From Paracoccus chinensis (GTDB taxonomy: Bacteria > Pseudomonadota > Alphaproteobacteria > Rhodobacterales > Rhodobacteraceae), in NCBI RefSeq assembly GCF_900102885.1, contig NZ_FNGE01000002.1, positions 124,001 to 188,000 of the forward strand: a stretch of DNA of 64,000 nucleotides, written 5' to 3'. The translations under genes were made by a program, and so were the position numbers. Of the stretch, positions 8,561 to 17,968 are shown piece by piece; within the stretch, counting starts at the first letter, position 1, and each line of letters begins with the position of its first letter. The notes under the pieces were generated by a model that was not told the DNA's origin, made no database searches, and was given only the letters and a program-made list of their open reading frames with translations.

Positions 8561-10903
8561 CTAGCGCAGGCAGGACCGCCGCGCCACCGGGGCCGCGCCC
8601 GTGTCGCGCGGACGGCCGAAGCCGCCCAGCCGCACCGACAGTCCCACGTCCGTATCCGCCCGCACCGTGTCCGACGAGGTGAAGCGGCGCGACACCGACA
8701 GGTCCACGGTCACGCATTCGTTGCGGTATTCCAGCCCCAGCTCGGCCTTCTGCGCCCGGTCGGCGACGAAGTCGTAGCGCGTCTCGGCCGTCGCCTTCCA
8801 CCCCTGGGCCACCTGCCAGCCGGTGGCGGCGGTCAGTTCTGACACGTCGCGGGCCTCTCCCTCCTCGGTCACGGCGTCGATCCACAGGTAGCCTGCCGAC
8901 AGCTCGAACCCCGGCTTGAGCCAGCCCAGACGCAGCTCGTCCCGGCTGAGGTTCAGGTCGCTGTCGAACAGCGCGCGGTTGGCGATGGCAAGCCCGCCGG
9001 CGCCCGAATAGGTGGCCGACAGAAGCCAGTCGGACTGGCGGCCCGCCAGCACCTCGCCATAGCGCTCGAAGGCCGGGTCGGGGTCGGCGCGCAGCACGCG
9101 GCCCGCGGTCAGGCCCAGGGACCAGCCTGCCGGGTCGATGCGCGTCCAGGTCACACCGAGGTTCGCGCGCAGGCCCCCTTCCACGGCATCGCGGCCGGGC
9201 AGGCGGTCGAGGGCGAACAGGTTGCCCTCGTCGAACTCGACCAGGCGCGAATCCTCGTTCGGGACGCGGTCCTCGTCGTCGATGTCGGGGGACCAGACGA
9301 CCTGCAGCACGGGCTCCAGCAGATGCGCGGCCCCGCCCCGCCGCGCCAGCAGGGGCCAGCGCAGTTCCACCGCGCCGATCGGGATGGCGCGGGCTTCCGT
9401 GCCGTCGAAGCGGCTGTCGTCGCGGATGCGGTAAAGGTCGGCATCCAGCCGTGCCTGCGCCGCCGCGACGAAGCCCCCTGCCAGGACCTGGCTGCGGCGC
9501 CAGTCCAGCCGCGCCGAGGCCCGCGCCATGTCGCGCCCGGCGATGTCGGCCCCGGAATCGCGCTGGTGGGCATGGACGGAAAACTGCAGCCCCGCTTCCC
9601 CGCCGATCAGGGCAGGGCGGACCCGGCGTTCCCACAGGGCGTCGGCCACGAGGCCGGGCGAGGTTGCCTCGTCCTCATCCTCGCGCAACGTCTCGTAGCG
9701 GCCGACGCGGGCGGTCAGCAGGCGGTCGCGCAGCACGCGGTCCAGGGTCAGCCCGCTCCACAGCCGGTCGGCGTCGGTGATGTCGTAGTCCAGCAGGTAG
9801 GCACGGTCCGAGGCGGTCTGGACCTGCAGCCCCAGCCGGTAGTCGCGGGGCAGCCGGAAGGCGGCCGCACCGAACAGGTAGCCGCGGGTGCCTTCTTCCA
9901 GGTCGTCATCGCTGAGGGCGCCGTTGATCTCGGCCGCGCCGTTGGTGAAGGCCTGGCGATAGCGCAGGCCAAGCGTCGCCGTGCGGCTGGCCGAGACATA
10001 GGGCGTCAGGGTCAGGTCCGCGCTGTCGCCCAGCGTGATGAAGTAGGGCAGCATCACCCCGAAGCCCAGGCCCGAGGTCGTGCGGAAGCGCGGCTGCAGG
10101 AAGCCCGTCATCCGCTCGACCGTGGGATCGGGGGCGGACAGCAGAGGCAGGGTGGCGATGGGCAGGCCGAAGGCGCGGAACTGAGGCCGGTCGAAATGGA
10201 TGCGCCGGGTTTCGGCGTCATGGGTGATGCGTCGGGCCCGGATCTCCCACAAGGGCGTGGGATCGCTGGCGCAGACCTGGCAGGAGGAGGCGACCACATG
10301 GGTCAGCGTGGTCATGCGGCCCTGGCCCGTGCGGCGCACCTCGGCCGCGGCGAACTGCAGCTCGCGCGCAAGGACCAGCCGCGCGCCGGTCAGCAGGCCG
10401 TCCTGCAGGTCCTCGTCCAGTTGCGCGGCATCGGCGACCAGCACGGCCTCCGACGGGGTGCCGGCAAGGCCGGGCTCGGACAGGTGGATCGGCCCCTCGA
10501 TCGCCAGCGTCCCGGCATTGCCGTCGTAGATCACCCGCTCGGCGATCAGGCGCGCACCGCGGAACCAGATCACAACCCCGCCCGAGGCGGTCAGGACCTG
10601 GTTTCCCGACAGCTCGACATGGTCGGCCAGCAGCGTGGCCGCATCCTCGGGTCCGGGAGGCGCCTCGCCCCGCGCAGGGGGGCGGCGGGGCGTGATCACG
10701 ACCGGGGGCGGGGTGAAGCTGGTGCCGTCCGCCAGCCGGTCGCCCGCCTGCATCGACCGGGTCGGGGCAAGCGCCGGGCCGGGGCGGTCGATCAGGGATG
10801 CCACGCCCGGCGATTGCGCGGCGGCCGGACTGGCCAGCGCCAGCGCGACCGCCATCGTGAGGGCGGCGCGGCGGGCAGGGGGAAGGGCAGCGCGGGTCAT
10901 CAT
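8561..10903 (-). CDS. lptD: LPS assembly outer-membrane protein LptD
   Basis: Beta-barrel that inserts lipopolysaccharide into the outer leaflet of the outer membrane. The 780-residue protein has a signal peptide ending in AAAQ near residue 26, an LptA/OstA-like N-terminal domain (around 75-200) and a long C-terminal region of alternating strands typical of LptD. Four cysteines (CQVC, one in RNECVTV and one in the C-terminal SCLR) could form the disulfides needed for LptD activation, although their spacing differs from E. coli. The start ATGATG overlaps the lptG stop, so the genes are coupled. Confidence 0.95.
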   Translation of the reverse strand: MMTRAALPPARRAALTMAVALALASPAAAQSPGVASLIDRPGPALAPTRSMQAGDRLADGTSFTPPPVVITPRRPPARGEAPPGPEDAATLLADHVELSGNQVLTASGGVVIWFRGARLIAERVIYDGNAGTLAIEGPIHLSEPGLAGTPSEAVLVADAAQLDEDLQDGLLTGARLVLARELQFAAAEVRRTGQGRMTTLTHVVASSCQVCASDPTPLWEIRARRITHDAETRRIHFDRPQFRAFGLPIATLPLLSAPDPTVERMTGFLQPRFRTTSGLGFGVMLPYFITLGDSADLTLTPYVSASRTATLGLRYRQAFTNGAAEINGALSDDDLEEGTRGYLFGAAAFRLPRDYRLGLQVQTASDRAYLLDYDITDADRLWSGLTLDRVLRDRLLTARVGRYETLREDEDEATSPGLVADALWERRVRPALIGGEAGLQFSVHAHQRDSGADIAGRDMARASARLDWRRSQVLAGGFVAAAQARLDADLYRIRDDSRFDGTEARAIPIGAVELRWPLLARRGGAAHLLEPVLQVVWSPDIDDEDRVPNEDSRLVEFDEGNLFALDRLPGRDAVEGGLRANLGVTWTRIDPAGWSLGLTAGRVLRADPDPAFERYGEVLAGRQSDWLLSATYSGAGGLAIANRALFDSDLNLSRDELRLGWLKPGFELSAGYLWIDAVTEEGEARDVSELTAATGWQVAQGWKATAETRYDFVADRAQKAELGLEYRNECVTVDLSVSRRFTSSDTVRADTDVGLSVRLGGFGRPRDTGAAPVARRSCLR

Positions 10904-12018
10904 TCCTCCAGCCGCAGAAGGACCGTCAGTGCCAGAAGCGCCGCCACCAGAGGGGGCGTGAAGGCGGCAAAGGCGGGGGGCACCTCGCCCGCCTCGCCCA
11001 GCACCTGCGTCAGGTTGCGCAGGAAGAACAGCGCAACGCCCGCGATGAAGGCGGTCAGCACCAGCATCCCGCTGCGCCGCCCGCGCATGGGGCGCATGGT
11101 GAAGACGGCCGCGACCATGACCATCGCGCCCATCAGGAAGGGCCGGGCCAGTTCCATCATCAGCCAGACCTTGTGGCGCAGGGCGGAAAAGCCCGCGCGT
11201 TCGAGCCCGCGGATGAAGTCGGGCAGTTGCCAGATCGGCACCGCCTCGGGCGCGCCGAAGCCGTCGCGGATGCGGGCGGCGGTCAGTTCGGTGGGCAGCG
11301 TCAGCCCCGGCAGCGCCATGGCGGCGCTTTCCGGGTTCGCCGCGCCAAGGGGCCATTCCTTGACGCCGTTCAGCGCCCAGGCGCCGTCCACCAGCCGGGC
11401 CGATTGCGCGACAATGCGGCGCACGGGGCCGCGCGTGTCGTCGAAGACCAGAAAGGTCGCGTCGTAAAGCGTGGTCGCATCGGGGCTGGCGCGCGAGGCG
11501 CGGATCACGATCTGGCCGCCGTCCTCGCCCGTTCCCGCGGCGCCTGCGGGCACGCCCTGACGCAGCCAGACGGCGCCGCGCCCCAGCGAGATGGTCTGCG
11601 GCACCTCGCCCGCCGCGCGCGCGGTGGCCTCGTCGTAGCGCTTGGTGGTGGCGGCGACCATCGGGTTCATGACGCTGACAAGGACCGCCCCCAGCACCAC
11701 GGCCGTGATCGTCGGCGCCCAGAGGATGCGCAGTCCCGACCGCCCGGCCGCGCGGATCGCCACCATTTCGGAACTGCGCGACAGGCCCAGGAACAGCGCG
11801 ATCCCCGCCAGCAGCGCCAGCAGCGGCAGGATGCCGTAAAGGCTTGCGGTGATGTTCAGCGCGGCCAGCCCGGCCAGCCCCACCAGCCCGATGTCGCGGC
11901 CACCGAAACGGCGGATTTCCTCGATGATGTCGATCAGGAACAGGATCGCCACGAAGACCCCGAAGACCACGAGGAACTGGCGCAGGAAGCGCCGGGCGAC
12001 ATAGCGCTGCAGGATCAT
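10900..12018 (-). CDS. lptG: LPS export ABC transporter permease LptG
   Basis: Inner-membrane permease which, with LptF and the ATPase LptB, extracts LPS from the inner membrane and passes it to the periplasmic bridge. The 372-residue protein has the YjgP/YjgQ layout: an N-terminal membrane helix, a helix pair, a periplasmic beta-jellyroll domain of about 150 residues and three C-terminal helices. The start MILQRYVARRFL overlaps the lptF stop by ATGA, and its own stop overlaps lptD. Confidence 0.95.
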   Translation of the reverse strand: MILQRYVARRFLRQFLVVFGVFVAILFLIDIIEEIRRFGGRDIGLVGLAGLAALNITASLYGILPLLALLAGIALFLGLSRSSEMVAIRAAGRSGLRILWAPTITAVVLGAVLVSVMNPMVAATTKRYDEATARAAGEVPQTISLGRGAVWLRQGVPAGAAGTGEDGGQIVIRASRASPDATTLYDATFLVFDDTRGPVRRIVAQSARLVDGAWALNGVKEWPLGAANPESAAMALPGLTLPTELTAARIRDGFGAPEAVPIWQLPDFIRGLERAGFSALRHKVWLMMELARPFLMGAMVMVAAVFTMRPMRGRRSGMLVLTAFIAGVALFFLRNLTQVLGEAGEVPPAFAAFTPPLVAALLALTVLLRLEE

Positions 12019-13157
12019 GTCGCGGCCCCGGGCGCGGCCTCGGCCGGACGCATCCGGCGCGGGCGGGCGGCGGTCCAGAGCGTGGCCGCGATGATCCCCG
12101 CCCCGGCCAGCGCGGGCAGGTAGAGCAGCGGCCAGGTCTCGGGCGCCTTGGCCGCGCGGGTGGCGGCGGCCGTCTGCAGGAAATGCACGACCAGCAGCGC
12201 GACCACGGCCCAGATCACCTGCCGCCACACGCCGAAGCGTGAAAAGCCCCCCAGCAGCAGCATCGAAAAGCCCAGCAGCGCCCCGATGGGCGCCAGCAGG
12301 GGCTGGGCCAGCCGCTCGTGCGCCTCGGCCCGCGCGCGGTCTGGGGTGGCACCGGTCGCAGCCAGCAGCTCGGCGTCGGGGTTCAGAAGGCGGGGCGTCG
12401 AATAGTCGCGCAGGTCGCGCCCCCGCCGCGCGCTGGCCGAGAAGAGCCCGCCGATGTCATGGGTGAGATCGGCAAAGCGCGTCGTGGACAGGCGCGGCTC
12501 AAGCCCCGGCGCACTGCGAAGGGTCTGGACCATGCCGCGCGCCATCGCCAGCCGGGGGCCGTCCTCGCTGCGCAGGACCAGCGCCTCCTCGGCGGTGTAG
12601 ATGGTCTGGCTGGCCGGGTCGCGCGCGTCCTCGAGGAACAGGTCGATCAGCCGCCCGTCCGGGGCGATCTCGCCGATGAACAGCGTCACGCCGTCGGACG
12701 GGTACTGGAAGGCGCCCGGCCGCAGGAAGCGGGCGGTCACGTTCTCGGCGATGTCGGCCTGGCGCTCGGCCAGCCGGGTCCGCGCCATCGGCACCAGCCC
12801 ATGCGCCAGCACCGCCACCATCAGGGCCACCAGAAGCCCGAAGACCAGCGCCGGCCGCGCCATCCGCCAGGGCGAAAGCCCCGCCGCCTGCATCACCGTC
12901 AGTTCGGACTCCGACGCCAGCCGGTTCGTCCCGTAGGCTGTCGCAGCGAAGGCCGCCACGGGTAGCACCAGTGCAATCACCACGGGCAGCGTCAGGGCGG
13001 TGAATTCCAGCACCACCAGCGCCGTCTGGCCGTCCTGGATCAATTGCTCGAACAGCCGCACGGCGCGGTTGATCCAGTAGACCGACACCAGCACCAGCGC
13101 GAAGAACCCGAACTGGGTCAGGAACTGCGACAGCATGTATCGGTCGATCCGGGTCAT
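12015..13157 (-). CDS. lptF: LPS export ABC transporter permease LptF
   Basis: Partner permease of LptG. The 380-residue protein opens with MTRIDRYMLSQFL, has six predicted membrane helices in the usual three-plus-three arrangement and a periplasmic domain between them. It is the first gene of the run lptF-lptG-lptD-surA-pdxA-rsmA, with overlapping or very tight junctions, so one promoter in the 140-base gap to the divergent pepA gene probably serves all six. I see no convincing operator in that gap. Confidence 0.95.
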   Translation of the reverse strand: MTRIDRYMLSQFLTQFGFFALVLVSVYWINRAVRLFEQLIQDGQTALVVLEFTALTLPVVIALVLPVAAFAATAYGTNRLASESELTVMQAAGLSPWRMARPALVFGLLVALMVAVLAHGLVPMARTRLAERQADIAENVTARFLRPGAFQYPSDGVTLFIGEIAPDGRLIDLFLEDARDPASQTIYTAEEALVLRSEDGPRLAMARGMVQTLRSAPGLEPRLSTTRFADLTHDIGGLFSASARRGRDLRDYSTPRLLNPDAELLAATGATPDRARAEAHERLAQPLLAPIGALLGFSMLLLGGFSRFGVWRQVIWAVVALLVVHFLQTAAATRAAKAPETWPLLYLPALAGAGIIAATLWTAARPRRMRPAEAAPGAAT

Positions 13158-13297
13158 GTCCCATCCTGGCTCGGGTGGCTTCCTGCTTATCCGCCCCGGT
13201 GCCGCCGCGAAAGCCCTGCGAGGCTCCGGGCCGTCTGGTCAAGGCGCGGGGGCGGGTCTAGGGTCGGGAACGCTTCCGAACCGAAGGCTCCTGCGCG

Positions 13298-14911
13298 ATG
13301 ACCCATCCCGTCGAAATCCGATTCCAGCCCCTTGCCGATGCCGACCTGTCCGCCCGCCCCGGCAGGCTGGTCCTGGTCCTGGACGACCGCGCGCAACTGC
13401 CCAAGGGCCTGCCGCAGGCCGCCCGCAAGGCGCTGGGCCGCGCGGTCGCGGCGAAAGCCTGGGCCGAGCTCAAACCGGGCGCGGCGATGGAGATCGCCTT
13501 TCCCGCGGGCCTCGCCGCCGAGGCCGTGCAGTTGATCCGCCTGCCGCGCGGCGCGGATGCGGCCCTGGCCCGCAAGGCGGGCGCGGCCATCGGAGCGCGC
13601 ATGGGCAAGGGCGAGGTGACGGTGGTCTGCGGCGCCCGCTGCCCGGTGTCCGAGCTGACGCTGGGCCTCGCGTTGCGGGGCTACGAGTTCTCGGCCTACA
13701 AGTCCTCGCCCCAGGCCGACGAGACGAAGCCCGCCGAGGATGTCCCCGCCGCCGAACCCCAGAGCGTCACCCACGGCACCGCCCCCGAGGCACGCCTAAG
13801 CGATGCCGCCGCTGTCGAGCCAGCGCCTGCCGACGAACCGCGGGACCAGCCCGCCGAGCCGCCGCAGCCCGAAAAGGCCCGCGTCACCGTCCTGTGCGAC
13901 GACCCCGAGGCGGCTGCCCGCGACGCCCAGTCCGGCGCGGCCCTGGCCGAAGGCGTGTTCTTCACCCGAGACCTCGTGAACGAGCCCGCCAACGTCCTGA
14001 CCACCACCGATTTTGCCGACCGCCTGCTGGCGATGCGCGAACTTGGCCTCGAGGTCGAGGTTCTGGACGAGGAGGAGCTGACCCGCCTCGGAATGCGGGC
14101 GCTGCTGGCCGTGGGGCAGGGCTCGGAAAGCCCCTCCAAGGTCGTCGTCATGCGCTGGCAGGGCGGCGGAGAGGAAGCTCCCTTCGCCCTGGTCGGCAAG
14201 GGCGTCGTCTTCGACACCGGCGGCATCTCGATCAAGCCCGCGCAGGGGATGGAGGAGATGACGATGGACATGGGCGGCGCGGGCGTCGTCGCGGGCGTCA
14301 TGCGGACGCTCGCCCTGCGCCGCGCCAGGGCCAATGTCGTGGGCCTTGTCGGTCTGGTCGAGAACATGCCCGACGGCCGCGCCCAGCGGCCTGGCGACAT
14401 CGTGCGGTCCATGAAGGGCGACACGATCGAGGTCGTGAACACCGACGCCGAGGGGCGCATGGTGCTGGCCGACGTGCTCTGGTACGCGCAGGACCGCTTC
14501 CAGCCTGCGGCGGTGGTGAACCTCGCCACCCTGACAGGCGCCGTCATCATCGCGCTGGGCCATGACAAGGCCGGGCTGTTCAGCAACGACGACGGGCTTG
14601 CGGGCGACCTGCTGAAGGCCGCTGACGCCGCGGGCGAGGGCCTGTGGCGCTTGCCGCTGGCACCCGCCTATGACGACCTCATCAAGTCGCGGCTGGCGGA
14701 CATGAAGAACTCCGGCGGCCGCCCTGCCGGTTCGATCACCGCGGCGCAGTTCCTGCAGCGCTTCATCCGCAAGGACACGCCTTGGGCGCATCTGGACATC
14801 GCCGGCGTGACGCTGCCGCCCGGGGAAACGACGCTCGCGCCCAAGGGGCCGACCGGCTGGGGCGTGATGACGCTCGATCGCCTGATCCGCGACCGCTTCG
14901 AGGCGAAGTAA
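13298..14911 (+). CDS. pepA: Leucyl aminopeptidase (M17) with acidic insertion
   Basis: Cytosolic di-metal aminopeptidase that removes N-terminal residues from peptides; some family members also bind DNA. The 537-residue protein carries the metal and catalytic motifs GKGVVFDTGGISIKP, MDMGGAG and NTDAEGRM (usually NTDAEGRL). An acidic Pro/Ala/Glu-rich stretch of about 50 residues (roughly 142-190) sits between the N-terminal domain and the catalytic domain, making it longer than E. coli PepA (503). It is followed 12 bases later by holC. Confidence 0.95.
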   Translation: MTHPVEIRFQPLADADLSARPGRLVLVLDDRAQLPKGLPQAARKALGRAVAAKAWAELKPGAAMEIAFPAGLAAEAVQLIRLPRGADAALARKAGAAIGARMGKGEVTVVCGARCPVSELTLGLALRGYEFSAYKSSPQADETKPAEDVPAAEPQSVTHGTAPEARLSDAAAVEPAPADEPRDQPAEPPQPEKARVTVLCDDPEAAARDAQSGAALAEGVFFTRDLVNEPANVLTTTDFADRLLAMRELGLEVEVLDEEELTRLGMRALLAVGQGSESPSKVVVMRWQGGGEEAPFALVGKGVVFDTGGISIKPAQGMEEMTMDMGGAGVVAGVMRTLALRRARANVVGLVGLVENMPDGRAQRPGDIVRSMKGDTIEVVNTDAEGRMVLADVLWYAQDRFQPAAVVNLATLTGAVIIALGHDKAGLFSNDDGLAGDLLKAADAAGEGLWRLPLAPAYDDLIKSRLADMKNSGGRPAGSITAAQFLQRFIRKDTPWAHLDIAGVTLPPGETTLAPKGPTGWGVMTLDRLIRDRFEAK

Positions 14912-14923
14912 GGCCGCAGCAGC

Positions 14924-15370
14924 TTGGGCAACGCGCTGTTCTATCACCTGACGCGCTCGACGGCCGAGGCGCTGGTGCCGTCCCTGATCGCCAAGTCACG
15001 GCAGGCGGGCTGGCGGGTGGAACTGCGCGGCGCCGAAGCCGCGCGGATGGCGCGGCTGGACGAGTTGCTGTGGCAGGGCGACGGCTTCCTGCCGCACGGA
15101 CTGGCGGGCGGCCCGCATGACGCGATGCAGCCGGTGCTGCTGACGGTGGCGGGGCAGGGAACGACGGGGGCCGACTGCCTGATCGCCATCGACGGGGCCG
15201 GGGTGGACCCGGCCGAATGCGCAACGGCGCAGCGCGTCTGCATCGTCTTTGACGGCAACGACGACAGTGCGTTGAACGTCGCACGCAGCCAGTGGCGAAC
15301 GCTCACCGGCGCGGGTGTCCCCGCGGAATACTGGTCCGAGGCCGGCGGGCGCTGGGAAAAGAAGCGCTGA
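14924..15370 (+). CDS. holC: DNA polymerase III chi subunit
   Basis: Clamp-loader accessory protein that links the polymerase III holoenzyme to single-strand binding protein. The 148-residue protein has the family's start pattern (FYHLTRSTAEALVPSL), the LWQGDGFLPHG core and the C-terminal GAGVPAEYWSE. The start is TTG at 14924, 12 bases after the pepA stop; no ATG lies in a better place. pepA-holC is a common proteobacterial pair and probably co-transcribed. Confidence 0.94.
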   Translation: MGNALFYHLTRSTAEALVPSLIAKSRQAGWRVELRGAEAARMARLDELLWQGDGFLPHGLAGGPHDAMQPVLLTVAGQGTTGADCLIAIDGAGVDPAECATAQRVCIVFDGNDDSALNVARSQWRTLTGAGVPAEYWSEAGGRWEKKR

Positions 15371-15410
15371 CGCCGCCCGTGCCTCAGCTGCGCCTTTGCC
15401 CGACCGGAAA

Positions 15411-15460
15411 GTCTTTCTTCTTCGTCCAAGTATCCCGGGGGTCCGGGGGCTGGCTCCCGG
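15411..15460 (-). repeat. Dispersed hairpin-plus-tail repeat, copy B
   Basis: Read on the minus strand it gives an imperfect GGGAGC/GCCCCC hairpin, then CGGACCCCCGGGATACTTGG and a purine-rich GAAGAAGAAAGAC tail, matching copy A in order and spacing. It lies between the convergent holC and protease genes, where it may serve as a terminator. Confidence 0.65.
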
Positions 15461-15466
15461 CCGACG

Positions 15467-16042
15467 TCACCGTTCCAGCACCAGCGTGCCGCCCTCGAAC
15501 CCGACGCGGGCGAATCGGCTGAGATAGTCCATCCCCAGAAGCGAGCGATCCACCTCGCCGCGGATCACGAGCGCGGGGACGTTCTCGTCCAGGATCTCGC
15601 CGATGGCGACGCTGTCCAGCCGCACGGTCGCGGTCGGCACCAGTCCGTTGGCGGTCCGGGCGCGGCCGGCAAAGACCAGACGGTCCAGGTCGATGCCGAC
15701 CCGCTCGGCGTCGCGCGGCCGCAGCGCGATCGAGGAAGCGCCGGTGTCCACCACAAAGCGCACGGGAACGCCGTTCAGCTCGGCCGTCAGGTGGAAATGG
15801 CCGTCCGGTCCGACCGGCACTTCGATCCGCGTGGGGCTGACGACCGCCTGGCGCGGCAAGACGTCGCGCCGGACGTCCTCCCACAACCCGGCGGCAGCGA
15901 CAACGGCGACGAAGATCAGCCCCCAGGCCACCACCGCGCGCGAGGCCGAGCCTGCGTCGCGGCGGAACTCCACCACCAGGAATCCTCCAAGCGCCACCAG
16001 CAGCAGCGCAAGAAAGACCAGGCGGGCAGGATCGGCGATCAT
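15467..16042 (-). CDS. Membrane-anchored retropepsin-like aspartic protease
   Basis: The 191-residue protein has two N-terminal membrane helices (about residues 7-26 and 36-54) followed by a single retropepsin-type domain with the catalytic triplet in VVDTGASSIAL, a second conserved block TANGLVPTATV and a LLGMDYL motif. This matches the TIGR02281/clan AA family common in alphaproteobacteria. Retropepsins work as dimers, so two copies would have to pair at the membrane. The substrate is unknown. The domain probably faces the periplasm if the N-terminus is cytoplasmic. Confidence 0.88.
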   Translation of the reverse strand: MIADPARLVFLALLLVALGGFLVVEFRRDAGSASRAVVAWGLIFVAVVAAAGLWEDVRRDVLPRQAVVSPTRIEVPVGPDGHFHLTAELNGVPVRFVVDTGASSIALRPRDAERVGIDLDRLVFAGRARTANGLVPTATVRLDSVAIGEILDENVPALVIRGEVDRSLLGMDYLSRFARVGFEGGTLVLER

Positions 16043-16273
16043 GGGGCGGGGCTCCTCGGTCGCGGGGGGCGTCGCGCCACATCTTGGGTGCGCGGGGGCC
16101 AGGCGCCAGTGCGGACCATCATTTTTCGGCGGGACGGCACCGGTCGCGCCCGGACGCGCGGCTGTGACTGCAAAAGGCCTTTCGGCGGCCGCGCGCTGTC
16201 CTTATATGCATCCAGGCGGCCGTCCGCAGACATCCGCCGCAGGGGCCCATCGGCCCGACAACGGAGAGAGACG

Positions 16274-16612
16274 ATGCACGCACCTTCACCCATGGCGCTT
16301 CTTCTGATCGCCATTGTCGTCCTGGTCCTGTTCGGCCGGGGCAAGGTTTCGTCCCTGATGGGCGAGGTCGGCAAGGGCATCACCGCCTTCAAGCGCGGCG
16401 TTCGCGACGGTGCCGAGGAAATCGAGCGCCCGGTCGAGACCCCGGCCGAGCGCGCCGCCGTGACGGCCGAGCATACCGCCGACGATCTCGAACTGCGCGC
16501 CGCCAGGGCCCGCGCCGAGGCCGACCGCATCCAGGCCGAGGCCGAGGCCGCCCGCACCCGCCGGGCCGACGCGCTGCGTGACGTGACGCCGCGCGACGCC
16601 GACCGCCTGTAA
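16274..16612 (+). CDS. tatA: Twin-arginine translocase subunit TatA
   Basis: Forms the size-variable pore of the Tat pathway for folded proteins. The 112-residue protein has a short N-terminal membrane helix (MALLLIAIVVLVLFG), a hinge (FGRGK), an amphipathic helix (SLMGEVGKGITAFKRG) and a charged C-terminal tail rich in Ala, Glu and Arg. The start follows a GGAGAGAG site. tatB and tatC follow closely, forming one operon. Confidence 0.94.
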   Translation: MHAPSPMALLLIAIVVLVLFGRGKVSSLMGEVGKGITAFKRGVRDGAEEIERPVETPAERAAVTAEHTADDLELRAARARAEADRIQAEAEAARTRRADALRDVTPRDADRL

Positions 16613-16636
16613 TCGGGCGGGACAGGCAGGCAAGCC

Positions 16637-17110
16637 ATGCTGGATGTCGGCTGGACCGAGCTTCTGCTGATCGGCGTGGTGGCGCTGATCGTCGTCGGCC
16701 CCAAGGATCTGCCGGTGATGTTCCACGCGCTGGGCCGGATCACGGCCCGGGCACGGGGCATGGCGCGCGAGTTCTCCTCGGCGATGGAGGACGCGGCCAA
16801 GGCGTCGGGTATCCAGGAGGCGACAAAGGACCTGCGCGACCTGCAGAAGATGACCAATCCGCGCGCCATGGGGCTGGACGCACTGGGCCGCGCCGCCGAC
16901 AAGTTCGAGAAATGGGACCCGCTGCAGCCCGTGCGCGAGGCGGCCTCGGCCGTTCCCGATCCGGCCGCGCCGCCGCCCGCCGCGCCTCCCAAGGCGACCC
17001 CCGTGACGCCTGCGCCCGCCCCGGTGCCTGCCGCCAGCGGCGCACCTTCGGCCGAACCGCAGCCCGGCGCCCGGCGCCTGCACGCGGTTCGCCGCACCGA
17101 CCGGAGCTGA
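16637..17110 (+). CDS. tatB: Twin-arginine translocase subunit TatB
   Basis: Works with TatC in recognising twin-arginine signal peptides. The 157-residue protein starts MLDVGWTELLLIG, with one membrane helix, the GPKDLP hinge and a long amphipathic helix, then a Pro/Ala-rich tail. It lies 24 bases after tatA and 3 bases before tatC. Confidence 0.94.
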   Translation: MLDVGWTELLLIGVVALIVVGPKDLPVMFHALGRITARARGMAREFSSAMEDAAKASGIQEATKDLRDLQKMTNPRAMGLDALGRAADKFEKWDPLQPVREAASAVPDPAAPPPAAPPKATPVTPAPAPVPAASGAPSAEPQPGARRLHAVRRTDRS

Positions 17111-17113
17111 GGC

Positions 17114-17968
17114 TTGGCCCAACGTCCTGACGACATCGACGACAGCTCGGCCCCCCTGATCGAGCATCTGGCCGAATTGCGCACCCGCCTGATCTGGTCG
17201 GTGCTGGCCTTCGTCATGGCCGCGATCCTGTGCTATTTCGTGTGGCAGCCGGTCTTCAACTTCCTGACCCACCCGATCTGCGGGGCGCTGGCCAAGCGCG
17301 GGCAGGAATGCGGGCTGATCATGCTGAAGGTGCAGGAAGGCTTCTTCCTGGCCATGCAGATCGCCATGTTCGGCGGCTTCATCCTGGCCTTCCCGGTGAT
17401 CGCCTATCAGTTGTGGCGCTTCATCGCGCCAGGGCTCTACCGCTCGGAAAAGCAGGCCTTCCTGCCCTTCCTCATCGCCTCGCCGGTGATGTTCGCCTTG
17501 GGCGCGGGATTCGCCTATTTCGTCATCCTGCCCTGGGCCTTCGACTTCTTCCTCGGCTTCCAGAGCGGACCTTTGGCCCTGCCCGACGACCCGGCCCAGC
17601 CGGTGACGAGCGATCCCGAGATGGCGGGCATCGTCTTTCAGGGCTCGATCAGCGAATACCTGTCGCTGACGACCAAGTTCATCCTGGCCTTCGGCCTGTC
17701 CTTCCAGCTGCCGGTGGCGCTGACGCTGATGGGCAAGGCCGGGCTGGTGTCGGCCGCGGGTCTCGCATCCATGCGGCGTTATGCGATCGTGCTGATCCTG
17801 GTGCTGGCCGCCATGGTGACGCCGCCCGACATCGTCAGCCAGATCGTGCTGTTTTCCGTGATCTACGCGCTTTACGAGGTGGCGATCCAGCTTGTGCGCC
17901 GGATCGAGGCCAAGCGCGAGGCGCAGTTGCGTGCAGAAGGGTTGTGGGTCGATGTTGATGACGAGTGA
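17114..17968 (+). CDS. tatC: Twin-arginine translocase subunit TatC
   Basis: Multi-spanning core of the Tat receptor that binds twin-arginine signal peptides. The 284-residue protein shows the family signature [11 protein letters not shown] near residue 17, six predicted membrane helices, and the conserved first periplasmic loop ahead of [10 protein letters not shown]. The start is TTG, 3 bases after tatB. The 3' end overlaps the DUF815 gene by 17 bases. Confidence 0.95.
   Translation: MAQRPDDIDDSSAPLIEHLAELRTRLIWSVLAFVMAAILCYFVWQPVFNFLTHPICGALAKRGQECGLIMLKVQEGFFLAMQIAMFGGFILAFPVIAYQLWRFIAPGLYRSEKQAFLPFLIASPVMFALGAGFAYFVILPWAFDFFLGFQSGPLALPDDPAQPVTSDPEMAGIVFQGSISEYLSLTTKFILAFGLSFQLPVALTLMGKAGLVSAAGLASMRRYAIVLILVLAAMVTPPDIVSQIVLFSVIYALYEVAIQLVRRIEAKREAQLRAEGLWVDVDDE

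Noticed and set aside
9323..11467. A 714-codon open frame on the plus strand opposite lptD and lptG
   Set aside because: It mirrors the codon bias of the real genes on the other strand, has low-complexity Gly/Arg/Gln content and no domain.
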